Shown here piece by piece: positions 1-9,110 of a stretch of DNA of 64,000 nt; the stretch's first letter is position 1; each line of letters opens with the position of its first letter. The notes below the pieces were generated by a model. It did no database searches. It was given only the letters and a program-made list of their open reading frames with translations, and was not told the origin of the DNA. A program made the position numbers and the translations under genes. This DNA is from Terasakiella magnetica. GTDB lineage: Bacteria > Pseudomonadota > Alphaproteobacteria > Rhodospirillales > Magnetospirillaceae. Location: positions 124,001 through 188,000 of the forward strand of contig CACVCF010000112.1 in the NCBI GenBank assembly GCA_902729415.1, read 5' to 3'.

Positions 1-1
1 G

Positions 2-79
2 GCCTACAACGAACTGAAATTGGTCGAGCTGAAGCAGAAGGAAGCTCTGCTTTACAATGACAAACTCAACACAAATTAA
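2..79 (+). CDS. C-terminal end of an unidentified protein (partial)
   Basis: An open frame enters from the left edge and stops at a TAA (77-79), giving 25 charged, helix-prone residues ending in YNDKLNTN. Too little remains to name a family. A strong terminator follows at once, so the gene belongs to the transcription unit upstream of the cyclase operon. No start or domain is visible. Confidence 0.55.
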   Translation, partial: AYNELKLVELKQKEALLYNDKLNTN

Positions 80-90
80 CTAAGACCGGA

Positions 91-121
91 GGCGCCCGCC
101 AGATCAGGCGGGCGCCTTTTT
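91..121 (+). terminator. Rho-independent terminator
   Basis: A perfect 10-bp GC-rich stem (91-100 with 107-116) encloses a 6-base loop and is followed by five T residues (117-121). It ends the upstream gene and separates it from the cyclase gene starting at 142. Confidence 0.9.
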
Positions 122-141
122 CATTTTGGGGAGCGGGCACA

Positions 142-2202
142 ATGAGCGGTAAATTCCGGCGCTATGACATTGTCCTGACTGTCCTACTTTTCCTAATTGC
201 CATTCCCGCCCAGCATTTCGAGTGGTTTGCTCTGGCTGAAGATCAAACCATTTCATTCCGCCATCAGTTGCGTCTGGCCTATGGCGTCCCCGCCCAGATG
301 GCGGTATCCAAGGATGTGGTGCTGGTCAATACCGATGAGCCTTTTTTCAAGGCCTATAAGAGCTTTCCGCTGCGGCGGACCGATATCGGCGCCATTGTGA
401 CCAACTTGAAGGCGCTGGGCGCCAAGGTCATCGCCGTCGATATGCTGATGGATTTTCCCAGTTCCTATAATGAAGACCCTGCGCTGGCCGCGGCGTTGAA
501 GGAGGCTGGCAACACCTTGCTTGTGGCCCAGGGTGAGTTCCGCGACGGAAAATTCGTCAAGATCAACTATCCCACCGATTCCCTCGATCAGGCTTCGGCC
601 AGCGCCTATACCAATATCCAGTCAAACAGCAAGCTGGTCACCACCTTGTCGCGCTTGCGGATTTATCCCGAGATGACCGGAGAAAAGGCCGGGTGGCCGT
701 TTGCGGTACGGGCGGCTGCCATGTTCCTGGGGGTCGAGCCCAAACTGGATGGCCACGCCCTGGTATTGGGCGATCTTCGGGTGCCGCTGGATCACCGCAG
801 CAATCTCTATATCGACTTTCCCGCCCTTCCCACCGGCACACGCTTTCTCAGCCAGTCGTCGGGGATCAGCGCGCTGGAATTTCTCGACATTTCCTCTCTG
901 ACCGAGAACGAGCTCGAAGAGCTGAGTTTTTGGGTCAAGGATAAGATCGTGGTGGTGGGCGATACCTCCGAGGTGTCCCACGATTGGTTCGATACGCCCG
1001 TTGGCATGGTCTATGGGGTCGAGATCATCGCCGACAGCATCAGTTCGATTTTGAAGGCGGCTCCCCTGCGTAGCCTTGATCCCAATTCCTCCGCCGCCGT
1101 CGTGGTGGTGATGTTGGCTTTGATGGTGGTGCTGGCCACGACCATGACGCGGCCCATGGTGCGGGGATTGTGCGTTCTCAGCCTGATCTTCGGCTTTATC
1201 GCCCTCAGCAGCGCTCTCTATGTGCGCCAGGGAATGGTGATTCCCACCTCCTATGTGGTGCTGGCGATGGTTCTCAGCTATCTGCTGATCGAGTTCCGCC
1301 AATATCTGATCGAACGCAATCAGAAGCAGCAGATCGCCAAGACCTTCGGTCAGTACATTCCGCCCGAGCTGGTGGCGGAAATGAACAAAACCGGCCAGCA
1401 GGTCACTGTTGGCGGCGAAAGCCGCGAAATGACGGTGCTGTTCTCGGACGTGCGCGGTTTCACCACCATTTCCGAAGGCCTGGCACCGCAGGAACTGACG
1501 GTGTTGATGAATGCCTTCCTCAGCCCCATGACTCATGTCATCCACGATTACCGTGGCACCATCGACAAGTATATGGGCGACGCCATCATGGCGTTCTGGG
1601 GGGCGCCCCTGCACGATGACGACCATGCCAAGCACGCCATTCTTGCGGCTTTGCAGATGGTGCAGACCATGGACGACCTCAGGGAGGAGTTCATCGGCCG
1701 GGGCTGGAAGCCCATCAAGGTGGGGATCGGCCTCAACACCGGCACCATGAATGTGGGCAACATGGGTTCGGACTTCCGCATGGCCTATACGGTGCTGGGT
1801 GATGCCGTCAACCTGGGATCTCGGGTGGAAAGCCTGACCAAGCAATACGGCGTCAATCTCATGATCACCGAGTTTACCCAGGCCCAGGTACCGGGACTGA
1901 TCAGCCGCGAGATTGATCTGGTGCGGGTCAAGGGCAAGAACGAGCCGGTGCGTCTGTTCGAGCCGCTGGGCTTTGAAGGCGATGCGGATGCCGAGACCTT
2001 GGCGCGTCTTTCCCGCCATCAAGCGGCGCTGGCTTTGTTCCGGCAGCAGAAGTGGGATGAAGCGGAGAGTACTTTCGGCCAGTTGGCGAAAGAAGAGCCT
2101 GGGCGCATGATCTACAAGGTCTATCTGGATCGGATCACGCATTTCCGGGAGGAGCCGCCGGGGGCGGATTGGGACGGCGTCTATACCCACAAGGAAAAAT
2201 AG
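142..2202 (+). CDS. CHASE2-domain class III adenylate/guanylate cyclase
   Basis: Membrane-bound receptor cyclase of 686 residues. A first membrane helix (about 9-26) leads into a periplasmic CHASE2 sensor (about 30-310). Three further helices follow (about 317-385), then a cytoplasmic class III cyclase domain (about 425-610) and a TPR-like helical tail. Catalytic residues are in place: metal-binding D436 (FSDVRGF) and D480 (KYMGDAIMAFWG), purine-contacting K476, and transition-state N557 and R561 in GDAVNLGSR. The lysine and T550 fit an adenylate cyclase of the IIIb type, so cAMP is the likely product, although substrate cannot be fixed from sequence. The ATG at 142 follows a GGGGAGCGGG ribosome site. 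The gene heads a same-strand run with a CHAT protein and a cyclic-nucleotide-binding-like protein. Confidence 0.93.
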   Translation: MSGKFRRYDIVLTVLLFLIAIPAQHFEWFALAEDQTISFRHQLRLAYGVPAQMAVSKDVVLVNTDEPFFKAYKSFPLRRTDIGAIVTNLKALGAKVIAVDMLMDFPSSYNEDPALAAALKEAGNTLLVAQGEFRDGKFVKINYPTDSLDQASASAYTNIQSNSKLVTTLSRLRIYPEMTGEKAGWPFAVRAAAMFLGVEPKLDGHALVLGDLRVPLDHRSNLYIDFPALPTGTRFLSQSSGISALEFLDISSLTENELEELSFWVKDKIVVVGDTSEVSHDWFDTPVGMVYGVEIIADSISSILKAAPLRSLDPNSSAAVVVVMLALMVVLATTMTRPMVRGLCVLSLIFGFIALSSALYVRQGMVIPTSYVVLAMVLSYLLIEFRQYLIERNQKQQIAKTFGQYIPPELVAEMNKTGQQVTVGGESREMTVLFSDVRGFTTISEGLAPQELTVLMNAFLSPMTHVIHDYRGTIDKYMGDAIMAFWGAPLHDDDHAKHAILAALQMVQTMDDLREEFIGRGWKPIKVGIGLNTGTMNVGNMGSDFRMAYTVLGDAVNLGSRVESLTKQYGVNLMITEFTQAQVPGLISREIDLVRVKGKNEPVRLFEPLGFEGDADAETLARLSRHQAALALFRQQKWDEAESTFGQLAKEEPGRMIYKVYLDRITHFREEPPGADWDGVYTHKEK

Positions 2203-2251
2203 GCGTGGTCTCGGCCCTTGGGCGATTGGGGTGCATGAGGGAGAGGGTTTG

Positions 2252-5200
2252 ATGATGAAGGCTCGTGCCGCTACGGCATTCGGCTCTGCCATGATGGCGG
2301 GGTGGCTGGTTCTGGCGCTTCCGTCTCCTGCCGCAGCCCAGTCGGTGGACAATATGATCGCCGAGGCACGCGCCGCCATGCAGGCCGGCAAGGCCGACGA
2401 GGTCATGCGCCTGGACGCCGAAATCTCCAAACTGCGCGATGTGATGCCCGCTTGGGTGGCGGAAAAGCAGAATGCGGCCTCGGCCTTGGCTCCGACCAAG
2501 CAGCGTGCCGCCATGCTGTGGAATCGCGCCCATCAGCAGGCCATCGCCTCGGCCGGGGGCGGCGACCTTTCCGCCGCCTTGGAGCAGGCGTCGCAGGCCC
2601 TTGGTCTGGCGCGCGACAATCTGGGCGAAGGCCACCTTGCCACCATCATCAGTGCCACCGATCTGGCAGCATTACAGCATCTCGGCGGCCAGATCGAGCA
2701 GGCCGAGGCTAATTATACCCTGGCGCTGAAGCTGTCCCAGGCGGCGCTGGGCGATGGTCATCCCGAGACCTTGAAAGTGGCCCAGGCTCTCGCCGGACTT
2801 TATATCTCCCAGGCTCGGTTCGACCCGGCGGTGAAGATCTATGAGGCGGCCGTCAAGGCCGCTGCCGCCGGTTTAGGGGCGGAGCATCCTCAGACATTGG
2901 CACTTGGTCTGTCCCTGGCCCGCACTCAACTCAACGCCGGGCGGGTCAAGGAGATGGGTAAGGGGCTGGACGGCACCTGCGCCTCCTTGCAGAAGGTCTA
3001 TGGCGGCGCCCATGGCGAAACCGCCCGTTGCATCACTCTTCAGGCTATGCTGAAGCGCCAGCAGGGTGATTATGGCGCCGCCGCCACGCTGTTCGACCAA
3101 TCCATGGCGATTCTGGCGGTGGCGGTGCCGCCCACCGACCCCGTCGGGCTCGCCACCCGCATCGAGGCGAGCAGCCTGTATCACCGTCAGGGCCGTCTGG
3201 CCGAATCCCAATCCTTACTGGAGGCGGTGATCCGTGACGCCACGGCGGCCAAGGACAACACCAATCTGCTGAACGCCAAGGGCGATCTTGCCGACGTACT
3301 GGATGACCGTGGCGAATACGACGCCGCCGAGAAGATGGCCAAGGAGGTCTTGGAGCAGCAGAGCGCCGCCTTGGGCTCGGGCCATCCCAATACCTTGGCT
3401 GCGCTCAGCTCGCTGGCCAGCATCTACCGCAAACAGGGCCGTCTGGTGGAGGCGGAAAAGACCTTCCAGGAGGCTCTCGACCGCTACCAGAAGGTGCTGG
3501 GGCCGGAACATCGCTCGTCGGTCATCGCCGAGAACAATCTGGGCGAGATTCTTGAAAAGGAAGGCATCTACGAGCGGGCCGAGCCGCATCTGCGCGATGC
3601 CCTCGACCGCAGCCGCAAGGCCTTTGGTGAGACCCACCCCTCGACCCTCACCACCATGAACAATCTGGCTTTGCTGTATGAAAGCCAGGGCGTGTTCGAC
3701 AAAGCCGAGCCGCTTTACCAAAGCGTTATCACCGTCTTTAGCAAGACTATCGGGCCAAAGCATCCCGACACCATCGCCAGTACCAACAACTTGGCCTATC
3801 TCTACATGCTGAAGGGCGAGTACGAGCGCGCCGCCGGTATGTTCAAGACCGTGCATGAGGCCTGGGCCAAGGCCTATGGCCCCAAGCATCAGAACACCTT
3901 GAAGGCGTTGAACAATCTGGCCCGCGCCCTGCACCGCATGGGCAAGCTGGGCGAGGCGGAGAAGGCGTTCGATCAGGCCTTGGCGTCGCGCCGGTCTGTG
4001 CTGGGTGAGAAGCACATCGATACCTTGCGCTCCATGCACGATCTGGCGGCGCTGTACCGCACCACCAAAAAGGTCAAGGAGGCGGAGGCCCTGTTGCGCA
4101 AGACCCTGGCCGGGGACGAGGCCAGCCTGGGCAAGGAGCATCCCTACACCTTCGAAACCCTCAATACCCTGGCGGGGGTGCTGGAGGATAAGGGTGACCT
4201 CAAGGGGGCCCTGGAGATCCGCCGCACCACCTTCCAGCGCCGCACCGAGTTCCTTAACCGCGTGCTTTACGTCACCGGCGACAATGCCCGCGAAGGCTAT
4301 GTGCGGCTGCACGTGCCGGAACTGGCGGCCTATATCGCGCTGCTGAGCAAGATGGATGAGGCGGTGGCGGGCAAGGCCCTGCTGGAGGCCAGCCTGAACC
4401 GCAAGGGCATGCTTTTGAAAGTGGCTTCGGAGATCCAGCAGGTCACACGGCTGTCGCGCGATCCCGAGCTGACCAAGCTGACCCAGGAACTGACCGAAAT
4501 CCGCAAGCGCCTCGCCGCTCTGACTTTGTCCGGCCCCACCGAGGAGACCAAGGACAATCACGTCGAGGTCATCAACGGTCTGGAAGAGCGTATCAATACC
4601 CTTCAAGGAGCACTGGGCCGCTCCAGCGTTCGTTTCCAAAAATCGGTCGCCGCCATCGGCCTCGACGAACTGGTCAAGGCGCTGCCCGATAACGCCGTCC
4701 TGGTGGATTTCTTCCAGTATGGCGATGAGGGACAGTCCAAGCTGGTGGCGGGCATCATGCGCAAGGAGGGCGGTGCCCCGGTCTATGGTCTGGCCAAGTT
4801 CGATTCAGTGGCCGCCATCGATGCCGCCATCATGAAGTACCGCGCCGATATCCAAAATGAAGAGATCGAAATCGACGATCTGCTCGATACCGGACAGGCG
4901 GTCTATAAATTGGTGTGGCAGCCGCTGGAGCGTCTGACCAAGGACCGCTCCAAGGTCTACGTCATTCCTGACGGCAACCTCAATATCCTGCCCATCAGTG
5001 CGCTGGTTGAAAGCAACCGTAAATATTTGATCGAGCGCATTGATCTTAACGTGCTGACCTCCAGCCGTGATCTGCTGCCGTCCAATATTCCGGCGGCCAA
5101 GGGCGGCTATCTCATCAATGCCGGTCCCGACTACAACACCGAGGAAGTGGTGGGCAAGGCGACGCTGGAAAAGGCGCGCTCCCGCTCGGCGGGCTCCGAC

Positions 5201-5917
5201 GTTCAATCGGCGGTGCGCGGCATGTCGGGCATGCGCGGTCTGAAATTCGACCCGCTGCCCGGTGCCGAGAAGGAAGGCCAACTGATTCTGAAAACCGTGG
5301 AGGGCCAGGGCAAGCCCACCAGCATCTATTCCAAGGCCAATGCCCAGGAAAAGGTACTGCGCGACATGGCGCAGCCGCCGGAAGTGCTGCATATCGCTAC
5401 CCACGGCTTCTTCCTCAAGGCCGATGATACCTTGCGCAAGCGTTTGCTGAAATTGCAGCGCTCCAGCGATTTCCAGTTTCCGCCGCCCGGTGACAACCCC
5501 TTGCTGCGTGCCGGTCTGGCCTTCGCGGGCATCAATTCCAATGCTCAGGTGCTGGGGGATATCGATACCGACAATGACGGCGTTCTGACCGCGCTGGAAG
5601 TGCTGGGCCTCGATCTGACCGGCACCCGTCTTGCTATCTTGTCGGCTTGCGAAACCGGCCTGGGCGAGGTGCATGAGGGCGAGGGCGTCTACGGCCTGCG
5701 GCGCGCATTCCAAGAGGCCGGAGCTCAATCGGTGGTGTCGTCCTTGTGGGAGGTCAGCGACGCCGGAACCCAGACTTTGATGGCGGCTCTTTACAAAAGG
5801 CTTCTGGCGGGCAAGACTCCGCACGATGCTTTGCGCGAGGCCCAGTTGGAAATGCTCAGAAATTCTCAGTGGAGCATGCCCTATATTTGGTCCGCGTTCT
5901 TCATGGTCGGTGGGTGA
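2252..5917 (+). CDS. Secreted TPR-CHAT caspase-like protein
   Basis: Protein of 1221 residues. A signal peptide (cleavage likely after the AAA near residue 29) is followed by roughly a dozen 42-residue kinesin-light-chain-type TPRs (HPxTL signatures, about 60-680), a helical linker, and a C-terminal CHAT domain (about 900-1221). CHAT domains are clan CD (caspase/separase-like) cysteine proteases, and the dyad is present: H1051 in HIATHGFF and C1133 in LSACETGLG. A loop matching the EF-hand consensus (D1105-E1116) lies just before the cysteine. A GTG at 2231 is an alternative start, but GAGGGAGAGGG sits well placed for the ATG at 2252, which also gives a cleaner signal peptide. The stop overlaps the next start as TGATG. 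The substrate is unknown; the signal peptide implies periplasmic or outer-surface action. Confidence 0.92.
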   Translation: MMKARAATAFGSAMMAGWLVLALPSPAAAQSVDNMIAEARAAMQAGKADEVMRLDAEISKLRDVMPAWVAEKQNAASALAPTKQRAAMLWNRAHQQAIASAGGGDLSAALEQASQALGLARDNLGEGHLATIISATDLAALQHLGGQIEQAEANYTLALKLSQAALGDGHPETLKVAQALAGLYISQARFDPAVKIYEAAVKAAAAGLGAEHPQTLALGLSLARTQLNAGRVKEMGKGLDGTCASLQKVYGGAHGETARCITLQAMLKRQQGDYGAAATLFDQSMAILAVAVPPTDPVGLATRIEASSLYHRQGRLAESQSLLEAVIRDATAAKDNTNLLNAKGDLADVLDDRGEYDAAEKMAKEVLEQQSAALGSGHPNTLAALSSLASIYRKQGRLVEAEKTFQEALDRYQKVLGPEHRSSVIAENNLGEILEKEGIYERAEPHLRDALDRSRKAFGETHPSTLTTMNNLALLYESQGVFDKAEPLYQSVITVFSKTIGPKHPDTIASTNNLAYLYMLKGEYERAAGMFKTVHEAWAKAYGPKHQNTLKALNNLARALHRMGKLGEAEKAFDQALASRRSVLGEKHIDTLRSMHDLAALYRTTKKVKEAEALLRKTLAGDEASLGKEHPYTFETLNTLAGVLEDKGDLKGALEIRRTTFQRRTEFLNRVLYVTGDNAREGYVRLHVPELAAYIALLSKMDEAVAGKALLEASLNRKGMLLKVASEIQQVTRLSRDPELTKLTQELTEIRKRLAALTLSGPTEETKDNHVEVINGLEERINTLQGALGRSSVRFQKSVAAIGLDELVKALPDNAVLVDFFQYGDEGQSKLVAGIMRKEGGAPVYGLAKFDSVAAIDAAIMKYRADIQNEEIEIDDLLDTGQAVYKLVWQPLERLTKDRSKVYVIPDGNLNILPISALVESNRKYLIERIDLNVLTSSRDLLPSNIPAAKGGYLINAGPDYNTEEVVGKATLEKARSRSAGSDVQSAVRGMSGMRGLKFDPLPGAEKEGQLILKTVEGQGKPTSIYSKANAQEKVLRDMAQPPEVLHIATHGFFLKADDTLRKRLLKLQRSSDFQFPPPGDNPLLRAGLAFAGINSNAQVLGDIDTDNDGVLTALEVLGLDLTGTRLAILSACETGLGEVHEGEGVYGLRRAFQEAGAQSVVSSLWEVSDAGTQTLMAALYKRLLAGKTPHDALREAQLEMLRNSQWSMPYIWSAFFMVGG

Positions 5918-8196
5918 TGTCTTCTTCCAGGGGGCAGTCGCGGTCGGTTCAAAAGACCAAACCCGCACCGGGTAGCCGGATGCGGGTGGTCGCGGTGTCG
6001 CCTGGAATCAGTTGGGTCGAAGTGCCCGAGGCCGATCTGCGGGTGATGTGCGGCTGTCCCGCCGATAGTGTCAAACATCTGATCAAGCGCGGCCTGATCG
6101 TTCCGACCGAGCGGGCCGGGGTGACGTTCGAGACCGGGCCCAATGCTATTTTGTTGTCCGATGTCTCGTTGCAGAATGGCGCTTTTTGTAATCTGTCAGA
6201 ATTTCCCATTCTTCAGATGCTCTACCGCCAGGGCATGCTGCTTCCCAACCATCCCAATTGTACCGGCCGCAAGCCCCTGATCATGGGGCTGGCGCAGCAG
6301 GTGGACGCCCAGCTCGATTACGTCATGCGCGGCAATTACGGCCTGTTATCCGAGGCCGAGATGATGGCGGCGGGCGTATCGGAGGAGATGGCCCAGGAAT
6401 GGATGCGGATGAAGCTCCGCTTCGCCTTCGGCGCCATCCGCCCGCCCCAGGATCTGCTCGACACCTGCGTTATCGGCGATGGCCCGGCCATTCTGCCCGG
6501 TGGCGTCACCGTCCGGCGTATCGAGCTGAATGTGTTCGAGTTCAGTTACGACGACGAGGCTGCTGTTATCGATCTCAACCTCGCTATGGGTCGCACCTAC
6601 GAAACGCCCTATCACCTGGGCTATCATGACCTCGAGCGCGAGTATTTCTCGGTGGTGCATTCGGGGGAGGGCGATGGCTGGGATGCCGAGCGCGCCGCCG
6701 TCTCCACCATCATGATGTTCCAGGGCAAGATCTATCTCATCGATGCCGGCCCCAACATTCATGCCACGCTGCAAGCACTGGGAATCGGTGTGCAGGAAGT
6801 GGATGGTATCTTCCATACCCACTGTCACGACGACCATTTCTGCGGCCTGACCACCTTGTTTCGGGCTGATCACCGCATCAAATATTTTGCCCATTCCTCG
6901 GTGCGGGCCTCGGTGGCCAAGAAACTGTCGGCGCTGACCGCTATCAGTGAGGAATCCTTCGGCGAATATTTCGAGATCTGCGATCTGGAATTGGGGGCGT
7001 GGAACGATATCGACGGGTTGGAGGTGATGCCCATCTTCTCGCCCCACCCGGTTGAAACCACCGTCTTTCACTTCCGCACGCCTTGGGAGGACGGCTATCG
7101 TTCTTATGCCCACCTAGCCGATATTGTGTCGTTGGATGTGCTGGGACAGATGGTCGATGACGACGAGACCCATCACGGTATCAGCAGCCGCCTGATGCGC
7201 CAGGTTTGGGATGATTATCTGATTCCTGCCGACATCAAGAAGCTGGATATCGGCGGCGGTCTGATCCATGGCTGCGCCGAGGATTTCCGCGAGGATAAGT
7301 CGGGTAAGATCATTCTGGCCCATACCGCTCTTGCCCTGACCCGGACACAAAAGAGCATCGGCTCGGGGGCGCCGTTCGGTACCGTCGATGCCCTGATCCC
7401 ATCGTTCCAGGAATACCGCCTGCGTTCGGCCCATGGCTATCTGGCCGAATATTTTCTGGGCGTGCCCGAGCACCAGATCCGCATCCTGCTCAATCACCCG
7501 GTGGTGACGTTCAACCCTGAGACCATTTTGCTGCGCGAAGGCAGTTTCTGCGATTCCATCTATCTGATTCTCACGGGTCTGGTTGAGACCATTGAGGCCG
7601 ACAGCGATCGCAGTGCCGTTCTGTCGGCAGGCGCCATGGTAGGGGAATCCTATGCCTTGTCAGGCGAAGGGTCGCTGGAGACCTTCCGGGCCTTGAGTTT
7701 CGTGCGGGCGCTGAAAGTGCCGTCAGCGCTCTATCGCTCGTTCGTCGAGCGGAACGAGATGACCGAGCGTATCTGCCGCCTGTCGGATTTGCGCAATTTC
7801 TTCAATCACACTTGGCTGTTCGGCGAAAGCCTGTCCAACCTTACCGAAGTCCGCATCGCCGAGGCGTCCGAGTCCTACTATCTCGCGACTGGTGAAACTC
7901 TGGATACCGCAAACCAGGATTTCGTCTATCTGGTCCGCGACGGCATGCTGGAACGCTCCATTGACGGCAGCGTGGTGGAATATTGCGGTATCGGCGAACC
8001 CATCAACGAATCGGAAGTGCTGTTCGGCCTGCCGCCGCTGGGGCGGATCACGGCAGGGATGCGCAGCGAGCTGCTGATGGTGCCCGGTTCACTGGTCCGC
8101 GACATTCCTGTCGCCCGCTGGAAGCTGCTGGAACTGCATCAGCGGCGGATGCGGACCTTCTCCTCGCTCCAGCAGCAGAGGGGTGAGTCATACTGA
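5917..8196 (+). CDS. Metallo-beta-lactamase-fold protein with cyclic-nucleotide-binding-like domains
   Basis: Protein of 759 residues. An N-terminal region of unclear family (about 1-230) precedes a metallo-beta-lactamase fold (about 235-480). Metal ligands are visible: HxHxDH as H302, H304, D306 and H307, then H377, D402 (HLAD) and H469. A cyclic-nucleotide-binding-like domain follows (about 525-635) with the family glycines, G576-E577 and R591 in the places of the phosphate-binding cassette. A second, degenerate copy appears to fill about 650-750. The ATG at 5917 overlaps the CHAT stop (TGATG), implying translational coupling; the frame runs further upstream, but only inside the CHAT gene. 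Its neighbour is a nucleotide cyclase, so cNMP control of the hydrolase is a reasonable inference. Hydrolysis of cNMP itself is an alternative. The substrate is unknown. Confidence 0.85.
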   Translation: MSSSRGQSRSVQKTKPAPGSRMRVVAVSPGISWVEVPEADLRVMCGCPADSVKHLIKRGLIVPTERAGVTFETGPNAILLSDVSLQNGAFCNLSEFPILQMLYRQGMLLPNHPNCTGRKPLIMGLAQQVDAQLDYVMRGNYGLLSEAEMMAAGVSEEMAQEWMRMKLRFAFGAIRPPQDLLDTCVIGDGPAILPGGVTVRRIELNVFEFSYDDEAAVIDLNLAMGRTYETPYHLGYHDLEREYFSVVHSGEGDGWDAERAAVSTIMMFQGKIYLIDAGPNIHATLQALGIGVQEVDGIFHTHCHDDHFCGLTTLFRADHRIKYFAHSSVRASVAKKLSALTAISEESFGEYFEICDLELGAWNDIDGLEVMPIFSPHPVETTVFHFRTPWEDGYRSYAHLADIVSLDVLGQMVDDDETHHGISSRLMRQVWDDYLIPADIKKLDIGGGLIHGCAEDFREDKSGKIILAHTALALTRTQKSIGSGAPFGTVDALIPSFQEYRLRSAHGYLAEYFLGVPEHQIRILLNHPVVTFNPETILLREGSFCDSIYLILTGLVETIEADSDRSAVLSAGAMVGESYALSGEGSLETFRALSFVRALKVPSALYRSFVERNEMTERICRLSDLRNFFNHTWLFGESLSNLTEVRIAEASESYYLATGETLDTANQDFVYLVRDGMLERSIDGSVVEYCGIGEPINESEVLFGLPPLGRITAGMRSELLMVPGSLVRDIPVARWKLLELHQRRMRTFSSLQQQRGESY

Positions 8197-8675
8197 CCGC
8201 CGCCGGATATGGCTGCCTGCGCTGTGTTGCCATGATGGGGGGAGTGATGCTTGGGCTTACCGCCTGTGCTTCGCTGGTCAATCCATCGACATCAGACGTG
8301 CAGATTCGCACCAAGCCCGATCACGCCCATTGTAACTTGAGCGGCCATGACGGTTTTGTCCTTGCCATCGACACCCCGGCCACGGTGACGCTGCCCCGTT
8401 CGGCGGCGCCGGTGACCGTGGCCTGTCAGGCTCCTGGTTTCCGCCGTACCGTCAACACCCTGGATGCCACCGCCAATGGTTGGCTGTGGGGTAATTCCGC
8501 CTTCATGCTGGCAACGGGCGGGGCAGGGGCATTGGGCTTGCTGGTGGACGAGACCTTGGGGGCTGGCCGTACCTTCCGCAAGGAGGCCGAGATCGACCTT
8601 GATCCCGACCGCAGACGCACTTTGCGCGCCGTCCAACGTAATGGCGGTCAGGAATTGGAGTTCCAGACCCGATAG
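8193..8675 (+). CDS. Small lipoprotein closing the cyclase-CHAT operon
   Basis: The first ATG in frame (8232) leaves about 11 residues before the lipobox LTAC, with no positive charge. Extending upstream to a CTG at 8193 yields a normal lipoprotein signal (arginine in the n-region, hydrophobic stretch, LTAC with Cys25). That CTG overlaps the TGA of the preceding gene (CTGA) and is preceded by AGGGGTGAG, so a coupled CTG start is proposed. The mature part has a PEGA-like beta-rich segment (KPDHAHCNLSG, then DTPATVTLP), a Gly/Ala-rich hydrophobic segment near the middle and a charged tail. It is probably anchored in the envelope beside the secreted CHAT protein. Function is unknown. The reading frame is well supported; the start is uncertain. 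Confidence 0.72.
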   Translation: MTAAGYGCLRCVAMMGGVMLGLTACASLVNPSTSDVQIRTKPDHAHCNLSGHDGFVLAIDTPATVTLPRSAAPVTVACQAPGFRRTVNTLDATANGWLWGNSAFMLATGGAGALGLLVDETLGAGRTFRKEAEIDLDPDRRRTLRAVQRNGGQELEFQTR

Positions 8676-8770
8676 ACCATGGCCGGTTGCAGTATGATCG
8701 AGCCCCGATATATTTCATGCAATTGGCCGTGGCCATTCAGCATTACGGGGCTTGGTCACCAAGCAAAACG

Positions 8771-8802
8771 AAAACCGCGCCTCGGGAAGAGGCGCGGTTT
8801 GT
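8771..8802. terminator. Bidirectional terminator between the lipoprotein gene and rpmJ
   Basis: An 11-bp stem (8773-8783 with 8789-8799) encloses a 5-base loop. A-rich sequence on the left gives a U-tract for the minus-strand rpmJ transcript, and a short T-tract on the right could serve the plus-strand lipoprotein gene. Confidence 0.75.
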
Positions 8803-8828
8803 CAAAAACGACGCAAAGCCGTGTTCGA

Positions 8829-8954
8829 TCAGCCCTGACGGGCCTTGAAGCGCGGATTGGTCTTGTTGATGACGTAGACCCGGCCCTTGCGGCGAACGAT
8901 GCGGCAATTCTTGTCGCGCAGCTTGGCCGACTTCAGCGAGTTACGAATCTTCAT
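8829..8954 (-). CDS. rpmJ: 50S ribosomal protein L36
   Basis: Forty-one residues starting [18 protein letters not shown] and ending NPRFKARQG. This is the longer, alphaproteobacterial L36 form without the four-cysteine/histidine zinc site of the 37-residue form. It is a basic, rRNA-binding component of the large subunit. The start is the ATG (complement of 8952-8954); a longer frame upstream adds nothing family-like. The gene stands alone on the minus strand and ends at the bidirectional terminator. Confidence 0.96.
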
Positions 8955-9110
8955 GGTCCGAATTCCTAAAGCGAAAAGGTCATTCGTTACGGCGACATCA
9001 GCGCACGCGACTGGAGGCCGGGAAAATACGGAAACCACGGGGGGCTGTCAACATCTCCGTGAAACATATTTTTTGATCCCTCGTATTTTCTCCGCGCTAT
9101 AGTAGGGGCC

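Noticed and set aside
622..2514. A 630-residue open frame antisense to the cyclase
   Set aside because: Overlaps both the cyclase and CHAT genes in the opposite strand, with a composition typical of antisense reading in high-GC genomes.
3215..4639. A 474-residue minus-strand frame under the CHAT gene
   Set aside because: Mirrors the periodic TPR repeats of the real gene, which explains its own apparent periodicity.
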